64,000 bases of DNA, taken from contig CAJJDO010000004.1 of the NCBI GenBank assembly GCA_905183005.1, forward strand, positions 503,764-567,763. The letters are read 5' to 3'. A program made the translations under genes and the position numbers. Source of the DNA: Paramecium pentaurelia (Eukaryota > Ciliophora > Oligohymenophorea > Peniculida > Parameciidae). The notes beneath the pieces were generated by a model. That model was not told where the DNA came from and did no database searches. It was given only the letters and a program-made list of their open reading frames with translations. Shown here in pieces: positions 31,001 through 44,385 of the stretch. The number at the start of each line of letters is the position of its first letter. The first letter of the stretch is position 1.

Positions 31001-31255
31001 TTTAATTTCAATCAATACGTTCTTTTTATCATCCTATTATATCTATTTATTCTTCAATTAGATATTATATTGTATTATATTATTCCTAATTATTTATATC
31101 ATCAAGTTATTTTTTTTGAATAGAAGTAAAAAATGCTATTCATATCAATATAAAAATTGTAATTATTAAATCCAATTATATTCATCAACCATAACCTATA
31201 TTATTTTTCAATCTATCTATTATACATAATAGTTGAGAATTAATATAAATTATAA

Positions 31256-31700
31256 ATGTAAAAATAAAGTTAAAGTTATTATGGTTAATTAAATAAGCTT
31301 AGACTAGTACTCTCTTTTATTTCTATTGATAATAAATTAATGATTCTCTAAAAGCAACTATGGAAGTTGAATACCATTTAAAAAATCACTAAATTAATTA
31401 TTAATTCCAAATCAACATGTGCAATTGTTTAATAGACTATCTCAAAGGATGATGTTGATAATTGGTATAAATAATATTACTTTATTATAGATATAGTAGT
31501 ATTCAATTAGACATTTAAATGCTCTGCTAAAAGAGGAGCTATAGTTAAAGAAATGTATAATGAATTAATTTAATAAATCTTTCTAAAAGAATGCAAAATA
31601 ATGATTAATCCTAAAGATTTAAAAATTTCCTCAAGATTAAGTAAAAAATACATAACCATAAAAAGTGTTTTTGAATAAAATCTAATCATTATCCCATTGA
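31256..31700 (+). CDS. Possible small unknown protein, 139 aa
   Basis: The model needs one 25-nt intron (31641-31665) and would end at TGA 31698, overlapping the 3' end of the minus-strand coiled-coil gene by 15 bp. The predicted product begins MQKQSQSYYGQLNKLRLV and contains KCSAKRGAIVKEMYNELIQQ. Use of TAA/TAG as Gln is moderate. Chance open frames of this size are not rare here, so the call is weak. No family recognised. Confidence 0.3.
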
Positions 31701-33314
31701 AGAATTCATTTTTCTAAATCCATCAGATTGCATTCGTTTTTTCTTTTCATAATCTAACATAAACATTTTCCTTTTTTCCTCTGTTTCCTTTCTTATTTAG
31801 TCTGCCTATTTACTAATCAATTCTCTGTCCTTTCTCATCTATTAACATTTCTCTTCATCTTTTGTCATCTTCTATTCTAATTTCAATCTACGATATCCAC
31901 TTAATTATTCCATTCTTCTTATATTATCTTCTGTATCTATTTCTTTTATAATCTATTAAGTAATTCTAGTCTTATTCTATATAATTCTACCTGTATTTAT
32001 TTTCAAATTCTTTTTTACTATTCAAATTGTTCAGTTTTTATTGAGTTCTATTCAATTTTGATTACAATTCATTCTTCTATTATTCTTACATAAATTCATT
32101 ATTAAATAATATTAATTTTATTTTTTTTTCTTTCTCTTCATATTTCTTAATCTTTTCTTCCATTTGCTATCTTTAAAACTCATCCATTAATTCCTTCTTT
32201 TTTAAATATTCTTATTGCTTAACCTCATATTTTTTTCTCTTTTCTTCCTCCTTATTAATATTCATTTACTTAAAATTATACTATTTTTTACCATAATCTT
32301 ATTAATTTGCTATTACTTATCAAGATTTTATTTTTACTTCTGCTACTTCACATAATCTAAGAATTGTTCAAAATCTTTTCTTTTTGCTTCTACTTAAGCT
32401 TCTCTTTTTAAATAATCTTGTCTTTTTCTCTCCATAATTTAATCATTATATTTTCTAACTTTCTCTAATTTTTATTCAAATTCTTTTCTCTCTAGATCTG
32501 CAAATTTCTTTCTCTCTTCATTCTTAAATTCAATTAATTATAATCTTTTTCTTTCTTTTTCTTCTATTTATTATTTTTTTTATTCCTATAATTTTTATTA
32601 TTCTAATAAAAATTATTCTTATTCTCTTAAAATTTAATCCTACCTTTATTTTCTATCTTTCTCTTTGAATTCTGCTTCTAATTTAGCTCTTTATAAATTT
32701 TCAAGTTCTCTTTATTTTCTTTTTTATTCTTTCATTTCATTTTCTTTTATTTTTTGTTCTTAAATTTCTTTTTCTCTTTATTCTTTTTTTAGCTTTTCCT
32801 TTTCTAATTATTATTTTTTCATTTCATTATATTCTCTTCTCCTTTTTAATTCTTCTTAAAACTATTATTCTTTTTATTGCTATTTAAGCAATTTCTATTG
32901 CATATCCTTTTCTTATTATTCTTTAAGTTGTTCTTACTCAATCATTTTATCAATTTCTATTTATTACCTTCTTTTAATGTTCTCTAATATTTTTGATTAT
33001 TTTTCTGCATAGCTTATTGAACTAAAATTTAATTAAGATTAATTATGAGTACTCTTACTTCTTGTTCCATTTTCTTAAAGTATTTTTTATCTTTATGCTC
33101 TAACCAAATCTATCTTTTATTTTCTTTTTTCTTCCAAATGCTTTTCTATTTCACAAATAAATTCATCTGTAAGAGATGGATCTTTTTATTTTACCATTTA
33201 AATAACTTAAGCTTTAGTTTTTTTTATAAGTTCATTTTCATGAAACCCTTCTCTTCTACATGCTTCCAAAAATCTTGGAGTTAAAATTTCTGTTGTAATA
33301 TCATATGTATGCAT
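31686..33314 (-). CDS. Charged coiled-coil protein, 542 aa
   Basis: A single exon from ATG 33312-33314 to TGA 31686-31688. A short globular-looking N-terminus (MHTYDITTEILTPRFLEACR then REGFHENELIKK) is followed by a KHLEEKRKQKIDLVRAQRQK start of a long Lys/Glu/Gln/Arg single-helix region of about 400 residues. It ends KKKRMQSDGFRKMNSSMG. The composition is typical of axonemal or basal-body coiled-coil proteins, but no family is certain. The antisense strand is Phe/Leu/Ser-rich and open in places, which should not be mistaken for a gene. Confidence 0.8.
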
Positions 33315-33534
33315 TATTTTTTATTGTTATATTATTTTAAATTATTTGTGCTTTACTTAGTATTTAATTAAAAATAATCAATACAATAAGACTTTCTATT
33401 TACAAATTCTAATGATCTTTTGAGAATGATCTAAAAGTTCATAAAAAAAGATTAAAATTTATTTAAAATTCCTATAATATTCATTAATAAGAATTGATAT
33501 TAACTGCAATATTTTTATATTTAAAAACTTTCAA

Positions 33535-34200
33535 TCATACATATGGAAACTATTACATAAAAATCATGCTCTTTGTATGACAATTAGGTTTTATCTTATT
33601 TTTTGTTTGTATTATAGGAGACATAGATCTAGTATTTTTGTTATTAGTTTAGCCTAATAAAAGGTTAAATGAAACAGAATGCTTGTTACTTCTATCAGAA
33701 AAGCTGCTCAAAGAGGAATTTTATTTGTTTTATTTTAAAATACCTTTTGGTTCTAGTTTTTTTTATACTGGTTTATTATATTATTTCTAACTCTTTTTGG
33801 AAGAATTTCCATCTTTTTTTGTTTTTTTCTTTATGAAAGCTTAATTTAGAGGGTCTTCTTAAATTGTATTGAGATTAATTTTATATTGAATTTATTATTC
33901 ACCAACAAAATTTAAAGAGGGACATTATTTCGTAGTATTCTGTTAAATATCATCTATATCTGTCTTTTCTAACTTAATTTTACTATCACAGCTATGTGTA
34001 ATGTTATCATTAGTAACATCAAAAAGAAATTCATTTTTAAAAAAATCTTCTTCAAATGTATCTAAATTTTATGATAAGTTCTAAATCTATGGATGCAAAA
34101 TTTATTTACTAGGTCTCTATAAATTAGAATAGCCACCTATTCTAATAACTTTTTCATTTTAATTTATGGTCTAATTTTGAATCATACAATTATTGCCCAT
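33535..34200 (-). CDS. Unknown protein with N-myristoylation signal, 221 aa
   Basis: One exon, ATG 34198-34200 to TGA 33535-33537. It begins MGNNCMIQ, a candidate N-myristoylation site (Gly2) with a nearby Cys for palmitoylation. The rest is polar and Gln/Asn/Lys-rich, with a basic stretch AFIKKKTKKDGNSSKKS and a NKHSVSFNLLL segment that resembles an RVxF-type PP1 docking motif (short, so weak). No domain recognised. It is probably a membrane-associated signalling or scaffold protein. It lies on the same strand as the flanking genes. Confidence 0.6.
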
Positions 34201-34429
34201 AAAATTAATCAAGAAATATAAATTAAAGGAGTATTATAATATATTCTTAAGAATTAATACTATCAACAATAATAAACTTGTTATAAAAAAATAAAATAAA
34301 TGAAAATTACCTTTTGATAATTAATTGTTTTTCATCATAAAAATAGTGACTTATATGATTAAACCAGGATTAATAAATTATATTATATTGTCAAAAAGTA
34401 TAAATAATATAAACGAAATAAATAAATAA

Positions 34430-34914
34430 TCAATCATCGATCAATAATTTAATCATTTTATTATAAGTAAGTTTTTCATTATCATTAACTATCTATTGTG
34501 CTAATTCATAAGAATTTTTAAAACAACTAGGATTTAAAACTGTTATTGTTTTTTAAATATCTTCTGTACCAATTAATCCATCTCTATCTTGATCAATAAT
34601 TTTTGTTAATAAAGTATTTTTATCTCCAAATTAAATAGCATTTAATAATCTGACTAATGAAATGAAATCAATCTCTTATTATTTCCTACCAATCAACTAT
34701 TAAATTAACAATGGACTATATTTATGATGTTGTATAATTTTAATAAAATCTGTTGCACTTACAAATCCTTTATTATTAGTATCAAGTTACTAGAATTTCT
34801 TGTGTATTCTTCTTATTTATGCAGGAGTGAATTTAATATAAAAATATATGACTTACATTATGTTTCATTTTTGTATAATAGAATCTATTAATCCGTTAAT
34901 TAAGTATTTCCCAT
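34430..34914 (-). CDS. Calcineurin-B-like EF-hand protein with a broken N-terminal frame
   Basis: The upstream ATG (34912-34914) gives MGNTQLTDQQILLYKNETQ, a myristoylated calcineurin-B-type start. The downstream frame gives FTPAQIRRIHKKFQQLDTNN and on to TGA 34430-34432. The two frames are offset and no GT-AG intron of normal size joins them. An internal ATG (34856-34858, MQVIYFYIKFTPAQ) would give an intact 142-aa protein without the myristoylation site. EF-hands: LDTNNKGFVSAT (loop 1, usable), a degenerate second, and IDQDRDGLIGTED (good Dx[DN]xDG). Family members have about 170 aa and four EF-hands and regulate calcineurin or act as calcium sensors. The break could be a sequencing indel, unusual splicing or a real mutation. 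Confidence 0.65.
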
Positions 34915-35057
34915 TTTTATTATTAAATTACTTTAATTATTATAATATTACAAACTCCCGCTTTAATTTTACATTGAATTAAGTACTTTTATAAGAATAA
35001 AAGTATTCAATCTTAATTATAAGAAAAAAATAAATTTAAATATAATTATGAAGCATT

Positions 35058-38000
35058 TCATTCAATTGTATCTAATTATTTATATTATTATTGAATTTCT
35101 AATATTTCCAAAGGTAGCAATTCAGAAAGACACTATTTAGTTTAATATCTTGAAATAAGTATAAATTATACTTAAGATAGACTCTCAAAGATTATTCATT
35201 AAGAAGTTTATAACTCATCCATAATATATCTAATTATTAAAATAATAATATTTTACTTTAAATCTCTTTTTTATTATTATTTATCAAATTATCTAATTCT
35301 ACGAATGTATGTTTAACTTTGGAATATTATTTAGCTTCTAAAAACCTAGATTTTATTGTATTTTTCTCATTTTCCCAATGTTCTTTTATTTTTTCACTCC
35401 CTTCTCCATATTTAATAACAGATTCTTTTGGAAAAATGCTTAATTCAATTGCCATTTCTGTAAATCTAGGTAATGTTATATACTTATCTCCTTAATCATC
35501 AGCAAAGTCAGCATTTTTTAAAAACACTTATAATAAACTTTCATTTAACATTTATTAAGTATGGATTGCTCTATAAAGAGTTTTAAACTATATTTTTAAT
35601 TATATATTATTTACTTCTTAATATTCTATTAGTTTATTTCCATCTAAATCTGCAGCCTTAAATAATGTTTCCAATATCTTTTAATAGTCTTTTTTATTAA
35701 ATATATAAAAATCTAAGATTTTCATTATAAATTAATCAAAATTAATGTAATGTTTATTAGATCCATATTATTAGTTTAATACCTTAAATTAATTTTATAA
35801 TTATTGCATTTAATTAGTTTATAACCAAAGTTAAGATTTTTCATTTAAAAATTCATTTGCTGATTCATAAGTTATAAAAAATTCTGTTTTATTGGATTCA
35901 ATTTTATTATTAAAAAATAAAAAAGCTTCTATTAAAAGTTTTTGAGCAACTTCATCAATTTCATTTTTTAGATTACAATATTTTGAGATTAACAAGACTT
36001 TTGCATTCTTTTCTTTCTCAATTATGATAAATTCATATATCTTAAAAATAAATAATAATAAATTACTTATTTTATTTTTTTTTCAGCCACTTATTTAAAT
36101 CCATATTTATTTTTTATGAAATCATAAATACAAACATGAAATGGTATTTTATAGGCTTCATTTTACTTTGAAACATCAGTTAATATTTAATTAATAATTT
36201 TATTGAATTGTAGAAAAGATAAAGTTTTAGTTAAATTTTTACTATTCATTACTTATTTAAGTAAATTATTAGCTACATCAGTATTTTAACTATAAACCCT
36301 TCTAAATTTTTTAGCTTGCTTAGTTTCTTATAGTAAATTATAATTTAGAGTCTTATGAGCAGAAGAATCTACATATATATAAAACATATATTACATTTAG
36401 TAAATTATTTATCTTTATATTATGATATGACATCTTTAATTCTTTGAGAACGGTTTTTTTCATCATCTAAATCCATTCTATCTGATTCTACTAAACTTCT
36501 TTAGCTTTAATTTATTTAAGAAATTTCATCTGTTTCTCTTATGGGACTATTACTTATATTATGTTTAGAATTATTTTTTGTAGGTTTAATAGAATTATTG
36601 TCTAATTAATTTTTACTATTTCGAATATGATATTATTATTGATTGATAATCTTTGAGTCTCCTAATTATTATTATTAAATTCTTTATATAGATTTTGAAT
36701 TGGTAGGATTATTCTTTGAATTAGTCTTGTTCTTAGTAGAAGTTTTCAAATCATTATTTTTCTATATAAGATTTTCATCTAATTCTTTAGATTTATTATT
36801 TTGATTAGGATTTATTAAAAGTACTGACTTTGAATGATCAGATGGCATTTAATCTGGAGAATCTTTGAATGTATTTTCATCATTAGGTTCAGTATGTTAT
36901 GATTCTTTTTAACTATGATAAATATCTTATAGGTATCTGATATCTTTTGGGCTAGTTTAATTATCAAAATAATTATCAAATTATTCTGATTAATCATTAT
37001 TAATAGTTTCTGAATTATCTTCTTAATAATTTTGAGATTTTTAATTTGTTTATTTTTTGAGATTGATTGAATCTACCATTTTAATTGATTTCTCTTATGG
37101 ATATCTTTCATCATCTAAATTTTAAGATTCTTTACTAAGACTTAATTCATTATCTTCTTTATTTTAATCTATATCATTAAGATAATTATTGATTTAACAT
37201 TCCTCCTCATCTATTACATCATTAATTTTAATTTCATATTTACTTTCAATCTATTTCAAAGTTCCAATTAATTAAGTATTTTTAGTTACAAGTTTATACA
37301 ATTTCTTTTTGCTATTTTAAATTATTGATATAAAATCTTATACTGTTTATTATAATTTCATTTCTAATTCTTAACATAATTCCTCCTTTTCCAATAATTC
37401 CATTTTTTACATTGAATCTAATCTATTCATTGAAATCAATCTCATTGATAATGATTTATTTTATTCACAAACTTCCTTACTTTCACTTAATGCTCTACTT
37501 AATAATTGTTTATTATTCTCATCTAATTTCTATTCTTCTAACATTTTCATAGCCATAGATATTTTTTATTCCAAACTATTAGATACTAGTTTGCTCTTCT
37601 CCAAAATAGATATATTTTACTGACTTTACAAATTATGTTGTTCTTATTAATTATTGTTTTAATTTAAAAATTAATCTTCTGTTTATACTGATTTATCATC
37701 TGTTCCGCTTATTTATATTATTTTATTTTAAGAGGGTTGTTAATCTTTATCAAAATCTAAATATTTTAGTGATATGATTTAAGATTTCAATTAATTTTCT
37801 TATATTCTTAATTATTCCCATCTATCAAACATAATACTATTTTTTTTAGGTGATCTACCAGGAGATTTACTACCTTATGATTTAAATGGAGATTTAATTC
37901 TATATTTCTAATTATTATCAATTTTAGCTTGAAAATTCATTAAATGTGAAACAATTGACTATCCCTATTATACTTTTATATTTATTTTTTCATTTTCTGG

Positions 38001-39103
38001 ATTATTATCATTAATTTATTCAGTTTTTAACATAACAATTTATAATTGTAATTCATCTATTTATTTTCTATGTTATTCAATAACTTCAAGTGCTTCTCTG
38101 TATTCTTATGTTAATTATAATATTTCTTATTTTTATTATTAATCAACATCTAAAGCTCTATCATAGTCAAACTATAATTATTTAATTTAATTCTAGCTTT
38201 CATTATAAATGAGTTCTTAATAATGAAGTTATTCATTATAAAAATTTTGTTATTCAATCATTTTATTTTTCATTTCTTATTCAACACATTGCATTTATTA
38301 ATTTGAACTTTTAATTATTTAGTCAATCAATTAAATATAAAAGTCCCATATTATTTAGAGTAATTCTCCTCTATCAACACATTCAACTTTAACTTATCTA
38401 TATATTAAAATTATATATACTTTATAATTTCTTTAAAACAAGATGTATAAATTAGTTGAATTTCTTCAGCTATTTATATAGATGTTAAATTTTTGCTTTT
38501 ATCTTTTGTTCTTTAAAGCATAAAGAATAACCACTCTTTCAAATCTAAAGCTTATTATCTATTTGGTGGAATAACTGATTAATTTGGTGATTATTTTATT
38601 TCATGTTTCAAAATATCAAAAAAGTATTTTTATAATCCATTCTCCATTAAATTCTTATCTTTTAATAATTCTTCAAAGTCTAACCATTAACCTTTATTAA
38701 TAGTCTTATCAATTTTATTATTGAATTGCAATTTGTTTTATGATTTTCTGTACATTGTACTATAAAAACTTTGTAAAGATTTATCATATTTCTAAAACTA
38801 ATATATATTGTTTTTACTGTTTAAGATAGTTCTGGATCTTTGTATATGCTGCTTTCAATTGATTGAAATTTTTTATGTTTATTTTTTAGATAAGAAACAT
38901 CAGAATTAGTTTAAAAGTTTTTATTAGTAAAATCAGTTTTCATTCGGTTTGATGACATTTCTGCTCTTATTGTTAGAGGTATACTTGAATTGATACTCTA
39001 ATCCCAATCTGTCTTTATAAAAAGTTTTGCCTATATTTATATAAAATACTTTTACTGTTGATTATCCCTTTTAGATTTTAGGGAAACAATTTGTATTATT
39101 CAT
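35058..39103 (-). CDS. Large axonemal-type coiled-coil protein with EF-hand (AXDND1-like), 1,298 aa
   Basis: Start ATG at 39101-39103, stop 35058-35060. Introns at 39031-39055, 38792-38817, 38398-38420, 36369-36394, 36041-36066 and 35149-35171 (25, 26, 23, 26, 26 and 23 nt) sum to 1,299 codons. A 27-nt GT...AG segment (35230-35256) may be a seventh. Residues about 190-300 (IQIAEEIQLIYTSCFKEIIK, QVKVECVDRGELLQIIWDFY) match the pattern of the axonemal-dynein-light-chain domain of AXDND1-type proteins. Coiled coils, a Ser/Pro basic patch (KSPFKSQGSKSPGRSPKK), a disordered Asn/Ser-rich region, and a helical C-terminal domain with an EF-hand (ADLDGNKLIEYQEV) follow. A ciliary role is likely by homology. 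The domain call is from pattern memory. Confidence 0.65.
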
Positions 39104-39961
39104 TATAAAAATTAATTTATTATAGACTGTCTAATAATTTTAATTAAGTGAACATTTATCTATAAACATATAATATCATATAAGAAAGATACTCAAAAAA
39201 TTTAGAATTTTATAAAGAAGTCTTAAGTTATACTGAAATTCAATTTGCTATAAACCAGTAGATTAACTTTTTCAATAATACAACTATCCAACAAAATAAT
39301 AATTGGTGATAAAAATCATCTTATTTATAGTTTACATTTAATTGAAAATTCAATGATAAATAAAAACATTTCTAATTTATAACATGTTTACACAATTATT
39401 AAAAAGCAAGATCTATTTTTATTCTTACTATGGTATTATGATAAAGATTGGTAAAATTCTAGATTTCTAATTATAAATTATATAATTACATAATTATTTT
39501 CTACAGTTAAGATAATTATGGAAAAATATAATTAGGAATCTTTTAAAGGAAGAAAATATGTTGCCACAATGGTGTTTCATTTTTAGGTGAAAAGTATTTT
39601 TTTATATTTATATTTAAAGATTTTTTAATTAAAATAGAATATATATCTTAATATAATTTGTTAAGTTACTTCATTAAATATATATATTAATAAATGTATT
39701 CATCTTACAATTATTCTAATATTTACATATCTAAATTACTTATTATAAATGGTATATACATAATATAAAATAAGTAATTATTATATTGTATTAATGAATA
39801 ATAATTGTTAATGAATGATAAATTTTAATAAATTGATATAATCAACTTTCTTTTTTATAAATGATTAAAAATTATTTAATAAAAATTTTGTAATTCTGAT
39901 AAATAATTGTGCGTAAAATAATTTATTTGTAATTTATTCTAATGATAATAATTTTAAATTA
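39104..39961. other. Divergent intergenic region, no confident gene
   Basis: 858 bp between divergent genes. A plus-strand TGA-free frame runs from ATG near 39352 to about 39817 (roughly 150 codons, including QESFKGRKYVATMVFHFQ). Its second half is simple AT-rich sequence, and chance could produce it. It may be a small gene or remnant, and is not called. Confidence 0.35.
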
Positions 39962-42900
39962 ATGCAAATGGATGAGAGCAATAAAACTAAAAAGAATGAT
40001 TAACCAATTTTAAAGGAAACATCCAAGAATAGAAATGTATAAATATCATTTATTGTCAAAAGATAATTAATAAATTACAAGGAAATCCCTCTAGATTGTA
40101 AGGTCTAAAAGAAAGTTTCAAGTACTTCACATTATTGAAAAAGAATCAATATTTAGAAAGAAAACAATTTCGAGTAAGTAGAGATGAAACTCTAGTATGC
40201 TCTTGTATTTGTTGTCCTGAAAATCAAATTGGAAGGTACAGGATTGTATTAAATTTAGTCGTATCTAAGGACCTTAATATTCGTATAATTGCGGTGATAG
40301 ATGTTTAAATAAATTTACATGTACAGAATGTGATGTAGAACTGTGTCCATGTGCAGAACTATGCAAGAATAGAAGATTTTAAAAGCACGAGGATGCTTGT
40401 GTGTATCCACTAAAATGTGGAGGAAAGGGAATGGGTTTGTATGCTGGTGAACGCATATAAAAAGGATAATTTATAATGCAATATATTGGAGAGATTTTCT
40501 AGATAAATAGTGCTTTAGGGAGAAGGAGAGTGCAAGAATATTCGGTTTGAATTGTGTGTTTATTTAGAAATCGACATGTACATATTTAATGAAACTGAAT
40601 AACTAGGAAGTTATTGATCCAACATCAAAAGGTAATTTGGCAAGATTCATTAACCATTCATGTGAACCAAATTGTATAACAGAGAAATGGAATGTATTAG
40701 GAGAAGTCTGTATTGGTATATTTGCAAATCGTGATATAAATGAAGATGAAGAATTAACATTTGATTATTAATTTGATGTTTTTCATACACCTTTAACAAA
40801 ATGTTTATGTGGTGCAAATAAATGTAAAGGTTATTTAGGATTGAAACCAACTGATGTTACTTAAGAAGAATGGGAAGAGCATTTAGAAAATATGGTATGT
40901 AAAATATGTTAAACTAAAACACCATAAGATGATGAATAATTATTATTATGTGATAAATGCAATTGTGGATTTCATTTATTATGTTTAGTACCTCCATTAG
41001 AATCAGTACCTAAAGATGCTTGGTATTGTTAAGAGTGTTAAGATGAAAAACGTATTTTGGAAGAATAAGAAAAAGAGAAAACAAATATAGATAGAATTTA
41101 ATAAAAGAAAGCTAAAAATTATAATAATGAAAAAAAGTAGAAAAAGAAAAGAGAAGAACTTTCATCTTCATCATGTAGTGATTCTGATAGTGAATATGAT
41201 AATAGATATAAAATGATGAAGATTTTAGAAAAGCAAACTGTTAGAGAATATTTGTCACTCAAATAACCATAATAATATCTATCAACTAGATAAGATGAAG
41301 AATTAAAAAAGGATGAAGATAATCCAATATCAGAAATACAAGTTTCTTCATCTCATATACCAGGAACATCTTATTTTAAAAATGATTAATTTATTAAATC
41401 ATCCATTGAAGTTCAACCTTAAGATTCTGGAAAATTATAATAAATGCAATCTATTGTAGATGTTGCTTAATAGAAATTTGAAGAATAATATAAGGAGAAA
41501 TTAGAATTACATGAATAAATTGAATCCATTTAATAATAGAATATTCTAAATATTGATATGATTAAGGAATGTTTTAAAATTAATATATTAGAATAAAAAG
41601 TAGTCAAAAAGAATGCTTAATTAATTTATAAAATTGGAAACAAGATCAGTTTTGAATAGATTGATTAATAATTTGCTGATTTCTTTAAAAAGGAAAATAA
41701 TCTTACTGTAATAGGATCTATATAATAAATTAATATATTTAGATCTATATTAAATATGGTAGAACATATAATAAAAGAATTAAAGAAAGAACTTGGAATT
41801 ATAGAAGGATAGATTAAAGTTCCTATTATTTATTTGAAGAGATTAATAAATAAATTGTAATTATTATTAATATTATTATTTTAGTAATAGTTTAGATAAT
41901 AAATAAGAAGTCAATATTATTTACAATAAATCATTAGCACATAGTGAGGAAATATTTCCAATGGATAAAGCAACTCCTATTAAAATTAAAGGATCTAAAT
42001 AAAATATAGAATAAACAGTTTCTGAAATTAGAAATACTTTAAAAACTTTATGTGTTTAAAGATTATATATAAGTAGAAGTGAAACTAAATCAGTTTAATA
42101 AAATATGTTTTAATTGAAATAAAATGCTGAAATCAGAATTTCAAGAGATTCTGTTTATAATGCAAGAGGAGAATAAACATAAAGAGATATTAATCATCCT
42201 TTTTTTTATATTTAATATAGAGAAAAAGAAGTTTGTTTAATTGGAACATTATAATAAATATAAGAAACAAGCACTGCAATTAAAAAATTATTAGAATAAG
42301 AAGCTAATAATGAAAAAGAAATGACATACTTTACAGTTTTAATATCTCCATAATATAAAGAATCTTGTAAATAAGTTAAATAAATAATTGAAAGAAGTTC
42401 TTCATCTACAAAAGTTCTACTTTTTGAAGCTTCTCATCCTAGAAAGAATATGACTATATTGGTACTATGTTTAAGAAATTAAATTATTTAAACTAAATAA
42501 ACTTTTTCAGATTTGATTTATTAACAATGCTAATTAAAATTAGATTAATTTTAAGATTAAATGTCTATGTAAATGTGTAGATATGTATTTAAATATCTTT
42601 AAAATACTATGATGACTAATGATATGGCATTTATGAAAAATTGGGATCTTATAACTCCTTATTTTTATTAATTCAATATTATGAAATATAGAGAATCAAA
42701 ATTTGAAAATTGGTTTGTAAAAAGATGTTATTCTTCATTATTAAGAGATTATGAAACATAATTATATATATAATATTGTTTAGGTAAAGAAATCTAAAAG
42801 AATTTAACAGATCATGAGTAATTTCTAAGAAAAAAGAATTTAATTCAATTAACAAAAAAAATTCTCTAGGCTATTTTAGGTTTTAAAAGATATCCCTCTG

Positions 42901-43715
42901 ATTAAATAACATTAGATAGTGGATAATAATAAGAAACTATAAAGAGATTTAATAATTAATAAGAAGATGATAATCTAAAATTACCTAATCTATAATTGAT
43001 AACTTTGAATCCTTAATATACATCTATAAATAAAAAAAGTGATATAAAAAAGGAAATTAGTGAAAGAAGTTAATCTAGTTCAAGTAAATACTAAAAAAAG
43101 TAAAGTAATTCTGAATCAGAAAAAAGCAGAGATTTCTCTACTAGATAAAAACATAAATATCATCATCATCATCATCATAAATATTATAATAACAATTAAA
43201 AAAGTCCAACTGAAAAATATATTAGACACAAATATGATAAAAATGATTATTATGATAAACAAAAATCAAGACATAGATATTAATCTCAAAAATAAGATAA
43301 ATCTAGAGATATAAATAAAAGATATTATGAAGATGATCTATCTAAAAATAGATTCCATAATAAAAAAAGTATTTATATTTTTCTTTATTTTAGGATCAAG
43401 TAGTGAAGAATCTGATAAATCACAAGAATAAAGAAGAAAAAGATAGGAATCTGTAGATTCTGATAAATATAAAAATAATAAATATTATAGTGGATTTCAA
43501 TATCAAAGAAGACATCCTAAAACTAATAAATATGATTATGAAAGTAGATATAAATTACAATAATAGAATCTTCCAAAAATTTTGAAACAAAAGATCGTTC
43601 TCGCTATTAAAGTAAAGATCGATCTCGTTCAAAGTAGAGAAATAAATCTGAAAGTAGTGATAGCTATAAAAGAAGATCTACTCATAAATCAAAAAAGTAC
43701 TCTAGGAAATATTGA
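39962..43715 (+). CDS. SET-domain histone methyltransferase with AWS, post-SET, PHD finger and RS-rich tail
   Basis: Seven exons; introns 40103-40122, 40236-40258, 40545-40567, 41857-41884, 43369-43393 and 43544-43566 (20, 23, 23, 28, 25 and 23 nt); 1,203 aa. An AWS-type Cys cluster ([33 protein letters not shown]) at about 75-125 leads into SET ([43 protein letters not shown]) and post-[15 protein letters not shown]. This order is that of SET2/ASH1/NSD enzymes, which methylate H3K36. A PHD finger follows ([34 protein letters not shown]; about 286-335). The remainder is coiled-coil and Gln-rich, then a middle helical block, and a C-terminal tail with six His (CAT repeat near 43159) and an SR-like region ([15 protein letters not shown]). 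PHD C-terminal to SET plus an SR tail is unusual. Confidence 0.9.
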
Positions 43716-44385
43716 TGAAAAAAATCAATTTTAAATCATGTTATATTATATAATTTATCTGTGTTACCAAGATATTTCATATATAATTAATTATTTATAA
43801 TTATTATTTATAATTATTTAAATCTTATTTTCATTATCTTATCTCCTCTTTAATATTAATTATTTTACAAAATGACTTTATTTTTTTCTATGATGATTTC
43901 ACATGTAAAATATTAATATTTTATTTATACAGTTCTAATGACGTATTATAATATATTAATATAATTGTATTAATCTATAAACTACAATATATATAAAAGA
44001 AATCAAATTCCAAATCCATAATTAAATAAAAATCATTTGCAATTTCATTCTTTAAAATTAAATCATAATATTTTAAAGATTATGAATATTAGATTATAAT
44101 TTTATTAAACAAAAAAAAGATTAATACTATAACTTATTATATCTTAGATTTATTAATTTTTAGTAAAAATTCATAAGAAATCTGAAAATATGATAATATT
44201 TTAATTGAATTTTTTGTATTTGTAAATATTAAAAAAATACTGTAATTTATTCTTTAAATTATCTTGAATTATTTTTGAGGGGATTAGAACAATAAGAAAT
44301 TTATTAATTAGAATTTGGAAGTTTTTTATTTTTTCTATTGATATTAATAATCAAAAGAATAATTAAAATATATAATAAGAGTTTT
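43716..44385. other. Intergenic, no gene seen
   Basis: 670 bp of very AT-rich sequence between two plus-strand genes. All frames are broken or low complexity. Confidence 0.6.

Noticed and set aside
33045..33284. Plus-strand Phe/Leu/Ser-rich frame opposite the charged coiled-coil gene.
   Set aside because: Antisense of Lys/Glu-rich coding always gives such Phe/Leu-rich frames. The minus-strand gene explains the sequence.
39352..39817. Plus-strand TGA-free frame of about 150 codons upstream of the SET gene.
   Set aside because: The second half is simple AT-rich sequence and no motif is recognised. Kept only as a note in the intergenic entry.
43155..43180. CAT repeat considered as a regulatory microsatellite.
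   Set aside because: It is in frame within the SET protein tail and encodes six His.
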